This document shows, piece by piece, positions 54,001 through 62,347 of a DNA stretch of 64,000 bases (position 1 is its first letter; every line of letters starts with the position of its first letter). The stretch comes from Dehalobacter sp. DCM. Its GTDB lineage: Bacteria; Bacillota; Desulfitobacteriia; Desulfitobacteriales; Syntrophobotulaceae. Below the pieces are notes generated by a model. The model saw only the letters and a program-made list of their open reading frames with translations, was not told the DNA's origin and searched no databases. The stretch is from contig NZ_CP092282.1 in NCBI RefSeq assembly GCF_024972775.1, positions 1,426,001 to 1,490,000 of the forward strand, written 5' to 3'. Position numbers and translations under genes: made by a program.

Positions 54001-54771
54001 TGGGTAGGCAATGCGCAGGACCTGGTCCTGGAGGGGACGGCAGATATCTCCAATATTATTGCTTGTCGTGACGACATCATGATCTACCTGATTCAAAAGG
54101 ATCTGGATCCGAGTCACGCCTTTAAGATCATGGAGCAGGTCCGGAAAGGCAAAGGCTTAAAGCCGGAGGATATTGAGGCCATGAAGGCCAAGCATGTTCC
54201 GGATTGGTACATCGACTCCTGTCAGAAAATCAGTTATATGTTCCCCAAAGCCCACGCTGCAGCCTATGTGACGATGGCGTATCGTATCGCTTGGTTCAAA
54301 ATCAATTATCCGGAAGCCTTCTATGCCACATTTTACACGGTCAGAGCAGATGAATTTGATGCGGAACTGATTTGCGCCGGTGTGGAAAAATGCCGGGAAA
54401 TGATCAAAGAAATCGCCGGTAAGGGGAATAGCGCCACCGCCAAAGATAAAAATCTGCAGACAATTTTGGAACTTGCTGTCGAAATGTACTGCCGTGGCAT
54501 CAAACTTCGCAAAGTTGACCTTTGGGAATCGGATGCCGATCAGTTCCTGATCACACCGGATGGGCTGCTTCCGCCATTATCTTCACTGCAGGGGGTTGGC
54601 GATACCGCTGCCGGAGTACTGGCAAAAATCAGAGATCAAGGCGGAATCAAATCCATCGAGGATCTTCAAGCCAAGTCTCAGGGGAAAATCAGCAAAACCG
54701 TTATTGAAGCACTGCAAAAACACGGCTGTCTGGACGGGATCCCTGAGAAGAATCAATTAAGCTTATTTTAG
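51031..54771 (+). CDS. polC: DNA polymerase III PolC lacking the exonuclease insertion (1246 aa)
   Basis: Order: N-terminal domains, OB fold (about 235-325), PHP (HLHTKLSEMDGVSTV, AITDHGVVQAF), polymerase core with GSRGSVGSSLVATFTG, zinc site CTNPEC...CPKC, catalytic PDIDLNFSGEYQ, KRTTGQHPGG, GHDDPTSIKMLEDL, and C-terminal QLSLF, a beta-clamp-like end. In Bacillus PolC (about 1437 residues) a DnaQ-like exonuclease of about 165 residues interrupts PHP after VDDG. Here VDDEGKNAGEINRSKS runs straight on to HIVLLAKNYTGLKNLYKLVTLS, so the whole exonuclease is absent. PHP metal residues look intact. GTG 51031 follows TTGGAGG. Confidence 0.93.
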   Translation: MLNAAVKLDETPFFKGLSTAAETDIGSDADNHDTNNKDISAFLNRIWLEKVDVVPEERKWILRLSSSCPVPDQVLHNLAELLEEQLDHGIQVDIQIKLSPDIGLEQLCEDYWEEIIREIHDKVPSLKVWLNASIRYEVIENRLTFFVANQMALEYCRMKQESIEDCFSQKYGLDTKIAWEIEDEPSEEATFFDCEKEEQRYLEEIFAQKPAVEKKETKQSCILLGKEIKAATHRIADIIDEEKQVIVEGEICEAEIRVLKSGRQLLSFGMTDKTNSISCKLFFDEGQTPMELNVGENVRVRGPVQFDRYTTELTLMPRDLMRIPKIIRPDDAEEKRVELHLHTKLSEMDGVSTVQNIIKRAGEWGHPAIAITDHGVVQAFPDAAEAGKKYGVKVILGMEGYLVDDEGKNAGEINRSKSCHIVLLAKNYTGLKNLYKLVTLSHMEYFHRRPRIPRSLLVKHREGLILGTACESGELMRAIIQKQDASTLEKIASFYDYLEIQPIGNNYFLINSGEAKNEDELKNFNRTIVELGRKLAIPVAATCDVHFLDREDEVYRRILMAGKGFADADNQAPLYFRTTREMLDEFSYLDEADAYQAVVTVPRMIADQIEELKPFPDELYEPKIEGAPEKIRDMSVAKAHELYGDPLPEIVQKTLKKELDSIIGNGFSVLYLIAHLLVKRSNEDGYLVGSRGSVGSSLVATFTGITEVNPLPPHYRCTNPECRYSEFVTDGSVGSGVDLPDKLCPKCGQELFKDGHDIPFETFLGFKGDKVPDIDLNFSGEYQPRAMKYTEEIFGKENVFRAGTIATVAEKTAYGFVKNYLEERKQKFNQTELNRLVKGCSGVKRTTGQHPGGLMVIPKECDVFDFTPLQRPANDTSSDIITTHFDYHSISGRLVKLDLLGHDDPTSIKMLEDLTGVDAKKIRLDDRRTLSLFSSTDALGVTSEEIGSNTGTLGIPEFGTKFVRQMLEDTKPSSFSHLVRISGLSHGTNVWVGNAQDLVLEGTADISNIIACRDDIMIYLIQKDLDPSHAFKIMEQVRKGKGLKPEDIEAMKAKHVPDWYIDSCQKISYMFPKAHAAAYVTMAYRIAWFKINYPEAFYATFYTVRADEFDAELICAGVEKCREMIKEIAGKGNSATAKDKNLQTILELAVEMYCRGIKLRKVDLWESDADQFLITPDGLLPPLSSLQGVGDTAAGVLAKIRDQGGIKSIEDLQAKSQGKISKTVIEALQKHGCLDGIPEKNQLSLF

Positions 54772-54930
54772 CGCTATTTGACGATGTTTTTCAGGTCAAG
54801 ATATGATTCGGAATATTGCAGTCCGAAAAAGTATATGATATAGTAAATGCAGGAATATTATTCTAAGCAGGATTTTTGGTTTGGAGTGGGGATTACCCAC
54901 TCTTTCATTTGGTATAGGACTCTGGTACTT

Positions 54931-55091
54931 AGTACCATGTTAACCCTAAATCTTATACATCCTGACGGCAGATTTTTTGTAATACTGCGTTGTCGTCAAT
55001 CCCCATACGCTCGGTATGACTCAATCCTCCGCCTTGTCTTACAAAAAATCTGCTCGCCATTATATTATAATTTTAGAGTTAACAAGGTACT
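54931..55091 (+). repeat. MITE-like element with 20-bp terminal inverted repeats, copy 2
   Basis: AGTACCATGTTAACCCTAAA (54931-54950) and TTTAGAGTTAACAAGGTACT (55072-55091) are inverted repeats with two mismatches. Interior CTCAATCCTCCGCCTTGTC (about 55020) and CTCGCC match the 36725-36883 element; CAGATTTTTTGTAA pairs with TTACAAAAAATCTG. Lies in the polC-rimP gap, 160 nt after the polC stop. Confidence 0.65.
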
Positions 55092-55182
55092 TGTCAACCT
55101 TAAAACCGTGGGGATAACCAAATGTCCCCAAGAAGAATTGATTCGGGTTGTCAATGGGATGAAACGGAAGGGGTAAAAGCTT

Positions 55183-55641
55183 ATGAACGCTTCTATTCTG
55201 AATAAGGTAAGACAATTGGCCGAACCGTATGTTGCGGAACTGGGGCTGGAATTAGTCGATGTTGAGTATGTCAGGGAAGGTGCCTATTGGTATCTCCGTA
55301 TTTATATCGATAAAGAGGGCGGCGTCGATATTGACGATTGTACTGAAGTCAGCCGTAAGATGAACGATGTTTTGGATAAAGCCAATCTGATATCCCAGGC
55401 TTATATGCTCGAAGTCTCTTCGCCGGGGATCGAAAGGCCCTTGAAGAAGCGGGAGGATTACGAAAAATATAAAGGAGAACTCGTCAGTATTTACCCGAAA
55501 GAACTCTATCAGGGTTATAACTGTTTTACCGGCAATCTGGTCGGACTGGTTGATGATCAGGTCGTACTTGAATATGAAGGACAGCAAATAGCAATACCCT
55601 TGGCCCAGATCGAGAGGGCACATTTATCTTTTGATTTTTAA
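55183..55641 (+). CDS. rimP: Ribosome maturation factor RimP (152 aa)
   Basis: RimP fold: VRQLAEPYVAELGLELVDVEYVREGAYWYLRIYIDKEGGVDIDDCTEVSRKMNDVLD and VSSPGIERPLKK. Needed for 30S assembly. Conserved first gene of the rimP-nusA-infB operon. Confidence 0.95.
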   Translation: MNASILNKVRQLAEPYVAELGLELVDVEYVREGAYWYLRIYIDKEGGVDIDDCTEVSRKMNDVLDKANLISQAYMLEVSSPGIERPLKKREDYEKYKGELVSIYPKELYQGYNCFTGNLVGLVDDQVVLEYEGQQIAIPLAQIERAHLSFDF

Positions 55642-55668
55642 ATTTTACGCTAAGGAGGGATTTGCCAG

Positions 55669-57141
55669 ATGAACATGGAGTTTATTGAAGCTATTCACGA
55701 ACTAGAGAAAGAAAAAGGTATTTCTACGGAAATATTATTTGAAGCAATTGAAGCAGCACTTATTTCAGCATATAAAAAGAATTTTTCATCTTTACAGAAT
55801 GTAAGGGTCCATATAGACCGTGTCAATGGCGAGATTAAAGTTTACGCCCGCAAAAATATCGTGGAAGAAGTAGAAGATGCCCGCACGCAAATCGCTTTAG
55901 AAGAAGCAAAGAAGCTCGATCCCAACTATGTATTAGACGATGTGGTCGAATTCGAAGTCACTCCCCGTGACTTTGGACGGATTGCTGCCCAGACGGCAAA
56001 ACAAGTCGTTGTTCAAAGAATACGCGAAGCTGAACGGGGAATGATTTATGATGAATATATTAATCGTGAAGGCGATATCGTCACGGGGATCGTTCAGCGG
56101 TATGAACAACGCAATGTCATTGTGGACCTGGGCAAGGTTGAAGCGGTACTGCCGGCATCAGAGCAGAACCCCGGTGAATCCTATCAGCCGTTTGAAAGAA
56201 TCAAGGCCTACGTCGTTGAGGTCAAGAAAACAACCAAAGGGCCGCAGATTCTGCTGTCACGTACGCATCCCGGTCTTATTAAACGCTTATTCGAATTGGA
56301 AGTCCCTGAGATTCATGACGGCATTGTCGAAATCAAAGCCGTCGCCAGGGAAGCCGGAGCGCGTTCAAAGATCGCCGTATACTCCAAGGATAAAAATGTC
56401 GACCCGGTCGGCGCCTGCGTCGGACCCAAAGGAAGCAGGGTTCAAAACATCGTCAATGAACTTAAAGGCGAAAAAATGGATATCATCAATTGGTCCCTCG
56501 ATCCCATCGAGTTTGTATCCAATGCGCTTTCGCCGGCCAAAGTATTGGGCGTTTATCCGCGTTATGACGATAAGGTCACCTTGGTCGTTGTTCCGGATTA
56601 TCAATTATCCTTGGCCATTGGCAAAGAGGGCCAGAATGCAAGGCTTGCAGCCAAGCTGACTGGTTGGAAAATCGATATCAAAAATGAAACTCAGGCTGTG
56701 GCCCAAAATCTTATTCCGCCTGAAGAATACCTGGATGAGACTGGGGAAGGCGAATATTACGAAGAATATGACGAATATGAGGATGGCGACTACACAGACG
56801 AATATCCTGAAGGTGAATATTCGGATTATGACGAAGAAGGCTATGACGAGTATGCTGAAGAAGGCTATGAGTCCGACGACTATAGCGAGCCTGCCGAAGG
56901 TTACACGGAATATGAAGAAGATTATGAAGAGGGCTACGAGGAATACGCAGAAGGTGAATACACTGAATATGATAATGATCAGTATGAACCCGTCGAAGAA
57001 AGTGAAGCGTACGGTGAGTTTGTGCCTGTAGATTATATCGAAGATGAAGAAACAGCGGCATTCCCTGTATCGGATACCCAAACAGACGACGGCGATGACG
57101 TCGGGACGAAACCGAAGAAAACGAAATCGTCCAAAAAGTAA
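55669..57141 (+). CDS. nusA: Transcription factor NusA with long acidic Tyr-rich tail (490 aa)
   Basis: N-terminal RNA polymerase-binding domain, S1 (about 135-200: REGDIVTGIVQRYEQRNVIVDLGKVEAVLP), KH1 and KH2 (GACVGPKGSRVQNIVNELKGEKMDI; LSLAIGKEGQNARLAAKLTGWKIDI), ending near residue 345 where most Firmicute NusA proteins end. Residues about 351-475 then consist largely of Glu, Asp, Tyr and Gly (EYYEEYDEYEDGDYTDEY style), finishing with a Lys-rich KPKKTKSSKK. The tail is in frame and continuous, and the following gene is normally placed, so it is real. E. coli NusA also has acidic C-terminal repeats, but they are folded and unlike this. RBS AAGGAGG. Confidence 0.95.
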   Translation: MNMEFIEAIHELEKEKGISTEILFEAIEAALISAYKKNFSSLQNVRVHIDRVNGEIKVYARKNIVEEVEDARTQIALEEAKKLDPNYVLDDVVEFEVTPRDFGRIAAQTAKQVVVQRIREAERGMIYDEYINREGDIVTGIVQRYEQRNVIVDLGKVEAVLPASEQNPGESYQPFERIKAYVVEVKKTTKGPQILLSRTHPGLIKRLFELEVPEIHDGIVEIKAVAREAGARSKIAVYSKDKNVDPVGACVGPKGSRVQNIVNELKGEKMDIINWSLDPIEFVSNALSPAKVLGVYPRYDDKVTLVVVPDYQLSLAIGKEGQNARLAAKLTGWKIDIKNETQAVAQNLIPPEEYLDETGEGEYYEEYDEYEDGDYTDEYPEGEYSDYDEEGYDEYAEEGYESDDYSEPAEGYTEYEEDYEEGYEEYAEGEYTEYDNDQYEPVEESEAYGEFVPVDYIEDEETAAFPVSDTQTDDGDDVGTKPKKTKSSKK

Positions 57142-57182
57142 TAGGCATGACTATCATTGTTTAACAATTGAAAGGTGAGAAC

Positions 57183-57449
57183 ATGAAGGTAAGAAAGATC
57201 CCTATGCGCATGTGTCTTGGCTGTCAGGAAATGAAACCGAAAAAAGAATTGTTGCGGATCGTAAAAACACCCGAAGGCCATTTGGAATTTGATCCAACTT
57301 CCAAGAAAAACGGGCGTGGAGCTTACCTGTGTAATAATAAGGATTGTTTAACCAAAGCCATCAAAAATCATCGCTTTGAAAAAACATTTGAGGCAAAACC
57401 AACACCGGATATGCTGGCCGAAATCGAAAGGCAGATGAATACGTCATGA
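57183..57449 (+). CDS. ylxR: YlxR family RNA-binding protein (88 aa)
   Basis: MRMCLGCQEMKPKKELLRIV and NGRGAYLCNNKDCLTKAIK are YlxR (DUF448) hallmarks. Small nucleic acid-binding protein always near nusA-infB. ATG 57183 with AAGGTGAG; overlaps ylxQ by ATGA. Confidence 0.93.
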   Translation: MKVRKIPMRMCLGCQEMKPKKELLRIVKTPEGHLEFDPTSKKNGRGAYLCNNKDCLTKAIKNHRFEKTFEAKPTPDMLAEIERQMNTS

Positions 57450-57748
57450 CGCCGAAAACCCTTTCACTGTTGGGAATGGCTCGGAGGGCAGGAAAGATAA
57501 CCTCCGGTGAATCGCAAGTAGAAGCTTATTTGAAAAAAGAAAAAGGTTTTTTACTTCTGATTGCAGCCGACTCTCCCGGAGCGGTAAGTAAATATCGGCG
57601 ATGGGCCGAAGACAGCCATATCCCCGTACTCATCGATGGCACAAAACAGGAACTGGGTACGGCCATCGGTTTATCACCCAGGGCACTTATACTTGTTATG
57701 GATGAAGGATTTGCCCAAGCTATTATTAAATCAGGAACAGTTTCCTGA
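57446..57748 (+). CDS. ylxQ: YlxQ, L7Ae-like ribosomal protein family (100 aa)
   Basis: LLGMARRAGKITSGESQVEAYLKKEKGFLLLIAADSPGAVSKY fits the L7Ae/L30e fold; binds kink-turn RNA in related proteins. Overlap with ylxR shows coupling. The 57749-57838 gap carries a T-rich run and the infB ribosome-binding site. Confidence 0.92.
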   Translation: MTPKTLSLLGMARRAGKITSGESQVEAYLKKEKGFLLLIAADSPGAVSKYRRWAEDSHIPVLIDGTKQELGTAIGLSPRALILVMDEGFAQAIIKSGTVS

Positions 57749-57838
57749 AGATATAAATATTTGAACTTTTTACTTTTTTAATATATGACAAGGAGTTGAA
57801 CGGCTATATTTTTATTTTCGGTTTTTGGGGGTGACAAT

Positions 57839-60800
57839 GTGTCCAATATTCGGGTTCATGAACTGGCAAAGGAATTAAATATTTCCAGTAAAGATCTTAT
57901 AGAAAAACTGAATGTTATTGGTGTGCCTGTAAAAAATCATATGAGTGCCATTAGTATGGAAGAAGCTGAAAGTCTGAAAAAGACTTACAAAAAAAGTAGC
58001 GGGTCCCAGGATATGAAGGACAAGGAACCTGCCGCGCCGATCGCCGCAGCGGATCGGGATATCCAAGGCAATCGGCCGCCAGTTAAGGATAGCGGAACAC
58101 AGGATGAAGGGCACATGCGGCGCAGACCCCCTGAAGATGGGCAACGTATGCAGGGGCAAAGGCCACCGGGGGAAAGACCGGCAGGTGACAGGCCGATGGG
58201 ACAAAGACCTTCCGGGGACAGACCCCAGGGCGACAGGCCTATGAGTCAGCGCCCCATGGGAGACAGACCTTATGGCGACAGACCGCCCCATGGCCAAAGA
58301 CCCCAGGGTGACAGACCGATGGGACAGCGTCCGCAAGGGGACAGACCCTATGGCGACAGACCCATGGGACAGAGACCGATGGGAGACAGACCATACAGTG
58401 ACCGGCCCCAGGGGCAAAGACCTCAGGGTGACAGACCGATGGGGCAAAGACCGCAGGGCGACAGACCCTATGGTGACAGACCCATGGGACAAAGACCTCC
58501 CGGAGACAGACCCATGGGGCAGAGACCGATGGGAGACAGACCATACGGTGACCGGCCCCAGGGGCAAAGACCCCAGGGTGACAGACCGATGGGACAGCGT
58601 CCGCAAGGGGACAGACCCTATGGCGACAGACCCATGGGACAGAGACCGATGGGAGACAGACCATACGGTGACCGGCCCCAGGGTCAAAGACCTCCGGGGG
58701 ACAGACCGATGGGCCAAAGACCACAAGGAGACAGACCCTACGGAGACAGACCCCAAGGCCAAAGACCCTATGGTGACCGACCTCAGGGTCAAAGACCTTA
58801 TGGTGATAGACCGCAAGGGCAGCGCCCGTTCGGCGACAGACCCCAAGGCCAAAGACCGCCGATGGGCGGAGACAGACCGTTCACACCAAGACCCCAGGGT
58901 GATTTTCGTCCCTCACAGCGCCCAGCTGGTGATGATCGGAGACAGCAAGGCGGACGTCCGCCGTTTGGGGATACCAGCAGAAGACCTGGTCAAGGTCAGC
59001 GTCCCGGATCCGATAAAAAAGCCCCGCAAATGCAGCGGATCAAGATCGAAGGAAAATCGGTTGAGCTTACTGTTAGCGAACAGCCTGTCAAACGTCAAGC
59101 GCCGGATAAAAAGAAAGCGCATGAAAATAAACAATTTTTCGATAAGAAACGCAGTGACGAAAAAGATCTGACCACCATCTTGAGAAAGAATGACAGGACT
59201 CCGCTTAAAGCACCGAAAGAAGTCGTACCCAAGCATATTGTCATTCCGGAATCGTTGTCGGTTCAGGAACTGGCGATGAAGATGAGCCGAAAAGCCAGCG
59301 AAGTCATCAAAGAGTTGATGAAACTGGGTGTAATGGCGACCATCAACCAAGAAGTCGATTCGGATACAGCGACAATCGTTGCCACCGAAATGGGTATCAC
59401 GGTGGAGGTTAGAGCGGAAAAATCAATGGCAGTGATTGATGAGATTGAAGATGCCGAAGCCGATCTCCGTTTCCGTCCTCCTGTCGTTACCGTCATGGGC
59501 CACGTCGACCATGGAAAAACCTCGCTCTTGGATGCCATCCGGTCAGCCAATGTCACGGCTTCTGAAGCCGGCGGCATTACGCAGCATATAGGAGCCTATC
59601 AGGTCGAAATCAAAGGACAAAAGATCACCTTCCTGGATACCCCCGGCCATGAAGCGTTTACCGCGATGCGGGCCAGAGGTGCACAGGTCACAGATATTGC
59701 TGTTTTAGTGGTCGCAGCGGATGATGGTGTCATGCCGCAAACCGTTGAAGCAATCAACCATGCCAAAGCAGCCAATGTTCCGATTATTGTTGCTATTAAT
59801 AAAGTCGATAAAGAAAACGCCAATCCCGACCGGGTGAAACAGGAATTGACTGAATACGGGCTCGTTGTTGAAGAATGGGGCGGCGAAACAATCGCGGTTC
59901 CCGTATCCGCCAAAGCGCGGCTTAACATCGATAATCTATTGGAAATGATATTGCTTGTGGCCGAAATGAAAGATCTGAAGGCCAACCCTAACCGTCAGGC
60001 CACAGGAACAGTTATCGAAGCGAAGCTCGATAAAGGCAAAGGGCCTGTAGCCACAGTTCTCGTTTCCAAAGGTACCTTAAATATTGGCGATATTATCATA
60101 GCCGGGCATTCCTTTGGGCGCATCCGGGCAATGGTGGACGACAAAGGGCGCAGGGTCAAAAAGGCCGGGCCATCCCTGCCGGTAGAAGTGCAAGGATTGT
60201 CGGAAGTCCCGCCGGCCGGAGAGATTTTCAACGTTGTTAATGACGAGAAACTGGCCCGCAACATTACGGATGCGCGTGTCGATGAGCGTAAAGCTGAAGA
60301 AATCAAAGCAAAGTCAAGAATCAGCCTCGATGACCTCTTTGAAAAGATCAAAGAGGGCGAAGTTAAAGACCTGAACATCATCATCAAAGCCGATGTACAG
60401 GGTTCTGTCGAAGCAATCAAACAATCCCTGGCGAAACTGACGACTTCCGAAGTCAGAGTCAATATCATTCACGGTGGTGTCGGTGCGATCAGCGAATCCG
60501 ACGTCATGCTGGCAGCCGCTTCCAACGCGATCATCATTGGCTTCAATGTCCGTCATGATTCCAATACAAAGTCAACGGCTGAACTTCAGGGTGTCGATAT
60601 CCGTCTCTACCGCGTCATCTACGATGCCATTGACGATATCAAAGCCGCGATGGAGGGCATGTTGGATCCTGACTTTAAAGAAGTCATTCAGGGTAAAGCG
60701 GAAGTCCGACAGACTTTCAAAGTGCCCAAAGCCGGTATGATTGCCGGCAGCTATGTAACCGAAGGCAAGATCCACCGTGCCGATAAAATCCGGGTCATCC

Positions 60801-60976
60801 GAGACGGTATCGTCATTCATGAGGGTGAACTTGAATCCCTAAGACGTTTCAAGGATGATGCGAAAGAAGTAGCCGAAGGCTACGAATGCGGAATCGGTAT
60901 CAAGAACTTCAATGACATCAAAGAAGGCGATATCGTGGAAGCCTTTATCATGGAGGAAGTAAAGAGAGAGCTCTAA
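57839..60976 (+). CDS. infB: Translation initiation factor IF-2 with long Arg/Pro/Gly/Gln repeat tract (1045 aa)
   Basis: IF2_N domain 1-52 ([21 protein letters not shown]), low-complexity repeats about 104-385 ([19 protein letters not shown] style), second IF2_N-like unit about 470-530 ([21 protein letters not shown]), G domain ([32 protein letters not shown]), domains II-IV to the end ([17 protein letters not shown]). GTG start behind GGGGGTGA. The repeat tract is strongly basic while acidic residues are few; unusual even for the variable IF-2 N-terminus. Confidence 0.96.
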   Translation: MSNIRVHELAKELNISSKDLIEKLNVIGVPVKNHMSAISMEEAESLKKTYKKSSGSQDMKDKEPAAPIAAADRDIQGNRPPVKDSGTQDEGHMRRRPPEDGQRMQGQRPPGERPAGDRPMGQRPSGDRPQGDRPMSQRPMGDRPYGDRPPHGQRPQGDRPMGQRPQGDRPYGDRPMGQRPMGDRPYSDRPQGQRPQGDRPMGQRPQGDRPYGDRPMGQRPPGDRPMGQRPMGDRPYGDRPQGQRPQGDRPMGQRPQGDRPYGDRPMGQRPMGDRPYGDRPQGQRPPGDRPMGQRPQGDRPYGDRPQGQRPYGDRPQGQRPYGDRPQGQRPFGDRPQGQRPPMGGDRPFTPRPQGDFRPSQRPAGDDRRQQGGRPPFGDTSRRPGQGQRPGSDKKAPQMQRIKIEGKSVELTVSEQPVKRQAPDKKKAHENKQFFDKKRSDEKDLTTILRKNDRTPLKAPKEVVPKHIVIPESLSVQELAMKMSRKASEVIKELMKLGVMATINQEVDSDTATIVATEMGITVEVRAEKSMAVIDEIEDAEADLRFRPPVVTVMGHVDHGKTSLLDAIRSANVTASEAGGITQHIGAYQVEIKGQKITFLDTPGHEAFTAMRARGAQVTDIAVLVVAADDGVMPQTVEAINHAKAANVPIIVAINKVDKENANPDRVKQELTEYGLVVEEWGGETIAVPVSAKARLNIDNLLEMILLVAEMKDLKANPNRQATGTVIEAKLDKGKGPVATVLVSKGTLNIGDIIIAGHSFGRIRAMVDDKGRRVKKAGPSLPVEVQGLSEVPPAGEIFNVVNDEKLARNITDARVDERKAEEIKAKSRISLDDLFEKIKEGEVKDLNIIIKADVQGSVEAIKQSLAKLTTSEVRVNIIHGGVGAISESDVMLAAASNAIIIGFNVRHDSNTKSTAELQGVDIRLYRVIYDAIDDIKAAMEGMLDPDFKEVIQGKAEVRQTFKVPKAGMIAGSYVTEGKIHRADKIRVIRDGIVIHEGELESLRRFKDDAKEVAEGYECGIGIKNFNDIKEGDIVEAFIMEEVKREL
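58159..58990 (+). repeat. In-frame tandem repeats inside infB
   Basis: Units of 12-15 nt encoding GDRP or GQRP plus one or two variable residues, organised into longer blocks. A stretch of 102 nt (58295-58396) recurs identically 270 nt later (58565-58666), a whole number of codons, so a recent in-frame duplication or gene conversion is visible. Long open frames on the other strand and in another frame here are by-products of this bias. Confidence 0.85.
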
Positions 60977-60996
60977 ACAGCATTGGAGGGATTCTA

Positions 60997-61374
60997 ATGT
61001 CTAAGCACAGGGCTTTTCGCCTGGCTGAATCGATCAAAGCCGAGGTATCTAAAATTATTAGAGAAGATATCAAAGATCCCCGACTTGGTTTTGTCACCGT
61101 CACGGATGTGGACGTGGCCGACGATTTACGGCACGCTAAAATATACGTGAGTGTTATGGGGAAAGAAGATGAAGTAACGTCCAGCCTGGAAGTTCTGAAT
61201 AAAGCAGCAGGCTATATTCGGAGTGAATTGGGGCGTACCATCAGTCTTCGCTATTTCCCTGAGATTACGTTTAAATATGATCAGTCCATCGAAAACGGCG
61301 CGCATATATCTAAACTGTTGCGTGAAGTTAACGCGAAAGGTGATTCGGCAGATGGCGAAAACAATGAGGAATAA
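60997..61374 (+). CDS. rbfA: Ribosome-binding factor A (125 aa)
   Basis: KH-like RbfA: RLAESIKAEVSKIIREDIKDPRLGFVTVTDVDVADDLRHAKIYVSV. 30S maturation. Starts 21 nt after infB; its end overlaps nrnA by 23 nt. Confidence 0.95.
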   Translation: MSKHRAFRLAESIKAEVSKIIREDIKDPRLGFVTVTDVDVADDLRHAKIYVSVMGKEDEVTSSLEVLNKAAGYIRSELGRTISLRYFPEITFKYDQSIENGAHISKLLREVNAKGDSADGENNEE

Positions 61375-62347
61375 TATCCTCCACGAATTAACTGCAAAAA
61401 TTAACGCTATCTCCGAAGCCGCTTTGTTTTCACATGAGTCTCCCGACGGAGACTGTCTGGGTTCCATGCTGGCCTTAGGTCTGGCTTTGGAAACCCTGGG
61501 TAAAAAAGTACAATTTTATAATACGGGATATTTGCCGGGAAACCTGAACTTTCTTCCGGGAGCCGACAGAATCAACGCTGTCATGACTCCGGAAGAATTT
61601 TCGGGTACCCTTATATTTTTAGACTGTGCTGAGGCCGAGAGAGCCTCCAGCGAACTCACAGAAGACGTATTGAAGGATAAGACGATCATCAATATCGACC
61701 ATCATATATCCAATAACGGTTTTGGGACAATCAATTGGGTTGACGAAGCAGCTGCCACCGGCGAGTTGGTTTATGAGCTTATTAAGGAACTTGGCGTCCC
61801 CATTTCCGCTGATATCGCCGTCAATCTCTATACCGCGATCGTTACGGATACCGGCCGGTTCAGCTACAGCAACACAACGGTAAAAAGTTTTCAGATCACA
61901 GCCGAACTATACCAGACCGGTATTGATATCGTTAAAATCAATGAGATTCTTTTCGAAAAGAAAAGTCCTTCTTACATGAGGCTGCTTCAGAGCGCGCTGG
62001 CCAACTTAAAAGTGTTCCATAACGGCAGTGCGGCACTGATCGTACTCTCCATGAATGATTTTCAGCAGTCCGGTGCGGATGAAAGCATGAGTGACGGCTT
62101 AGTCAATTACGCCCGTAATATCGAAGGGGTGGAGGTTGCTGCCTTACTAAAAGAGGTTGCAGCGGATAAGGTTAAAGTCAGCTTTCGTTCCAGTTCCTGG
62201 CTCGATGTGAACGCAATTGCCGGCAGCTTCGGCGGCGGCGGTCATCAACGCGCTTCGGGATGTACGGTCAATGCGACGCTGCAGGAGACGGAGAGGTTAA
62301 TTGAATCAGTACTGGGGGAGGCACTCACACGTGGACGGGATCATTAA
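61352..62347 (+). CDS. nrnA: DHH-family bifunctional oligoribonuclease/pAp phosphatase NrnA (331 aa)
   Basis: DHH motifs SHESPDGDCLGSMLA and IINIDHHISNNGFG, TDTGRFSYSNT, then a DHHA1 domain with FGGGGHQRASGC. Degrades nanoRNA (and pGpG in some species) and dephosphorylates pAp. ATG 61352 is selected inside the rbfA end; a second ATG 12 nt on is possible. Overlaps truB by 17 nt. Confidence 0.92.
   Translation: MAKTMRNNILHELTAKINAISEAALFSHESPDGDCLGSMLALGLALETLGKKVQFYNTGYLPGNLNFLPGADRINAVMTPEEFSGTLIFLDCAEAERASSELTEDVLKDKTIINIDHHISNNGFGTINWVDEAAATGELVYELIKELGVPISADIAVNLYTAIVTDTGRFSYSNTTVKSFQITAELYQTGIDIVKINEILFEKKSPSYMRLLQSALANLKVFHNGSAALIVLSMNDFQQSGADESMSDGLVNYARNIEGVEVAALLKEVAADKVKVSFRSSSWLDVNAIAGSFGGGGHQRASGCTVNATLQETERLIESVLGEALTRGRDH

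Noticed and set aside
57875-58852. A 325-residue minus-strand open frame and a 300-residue plus-strand frame (58272-59171) inside infB
   Set aside because: Both consist of periodic low-complexity residues created by the infB repeats read in other frames; no ribosome-binding sites, and infB itself has unmistakable IF-2 domains.
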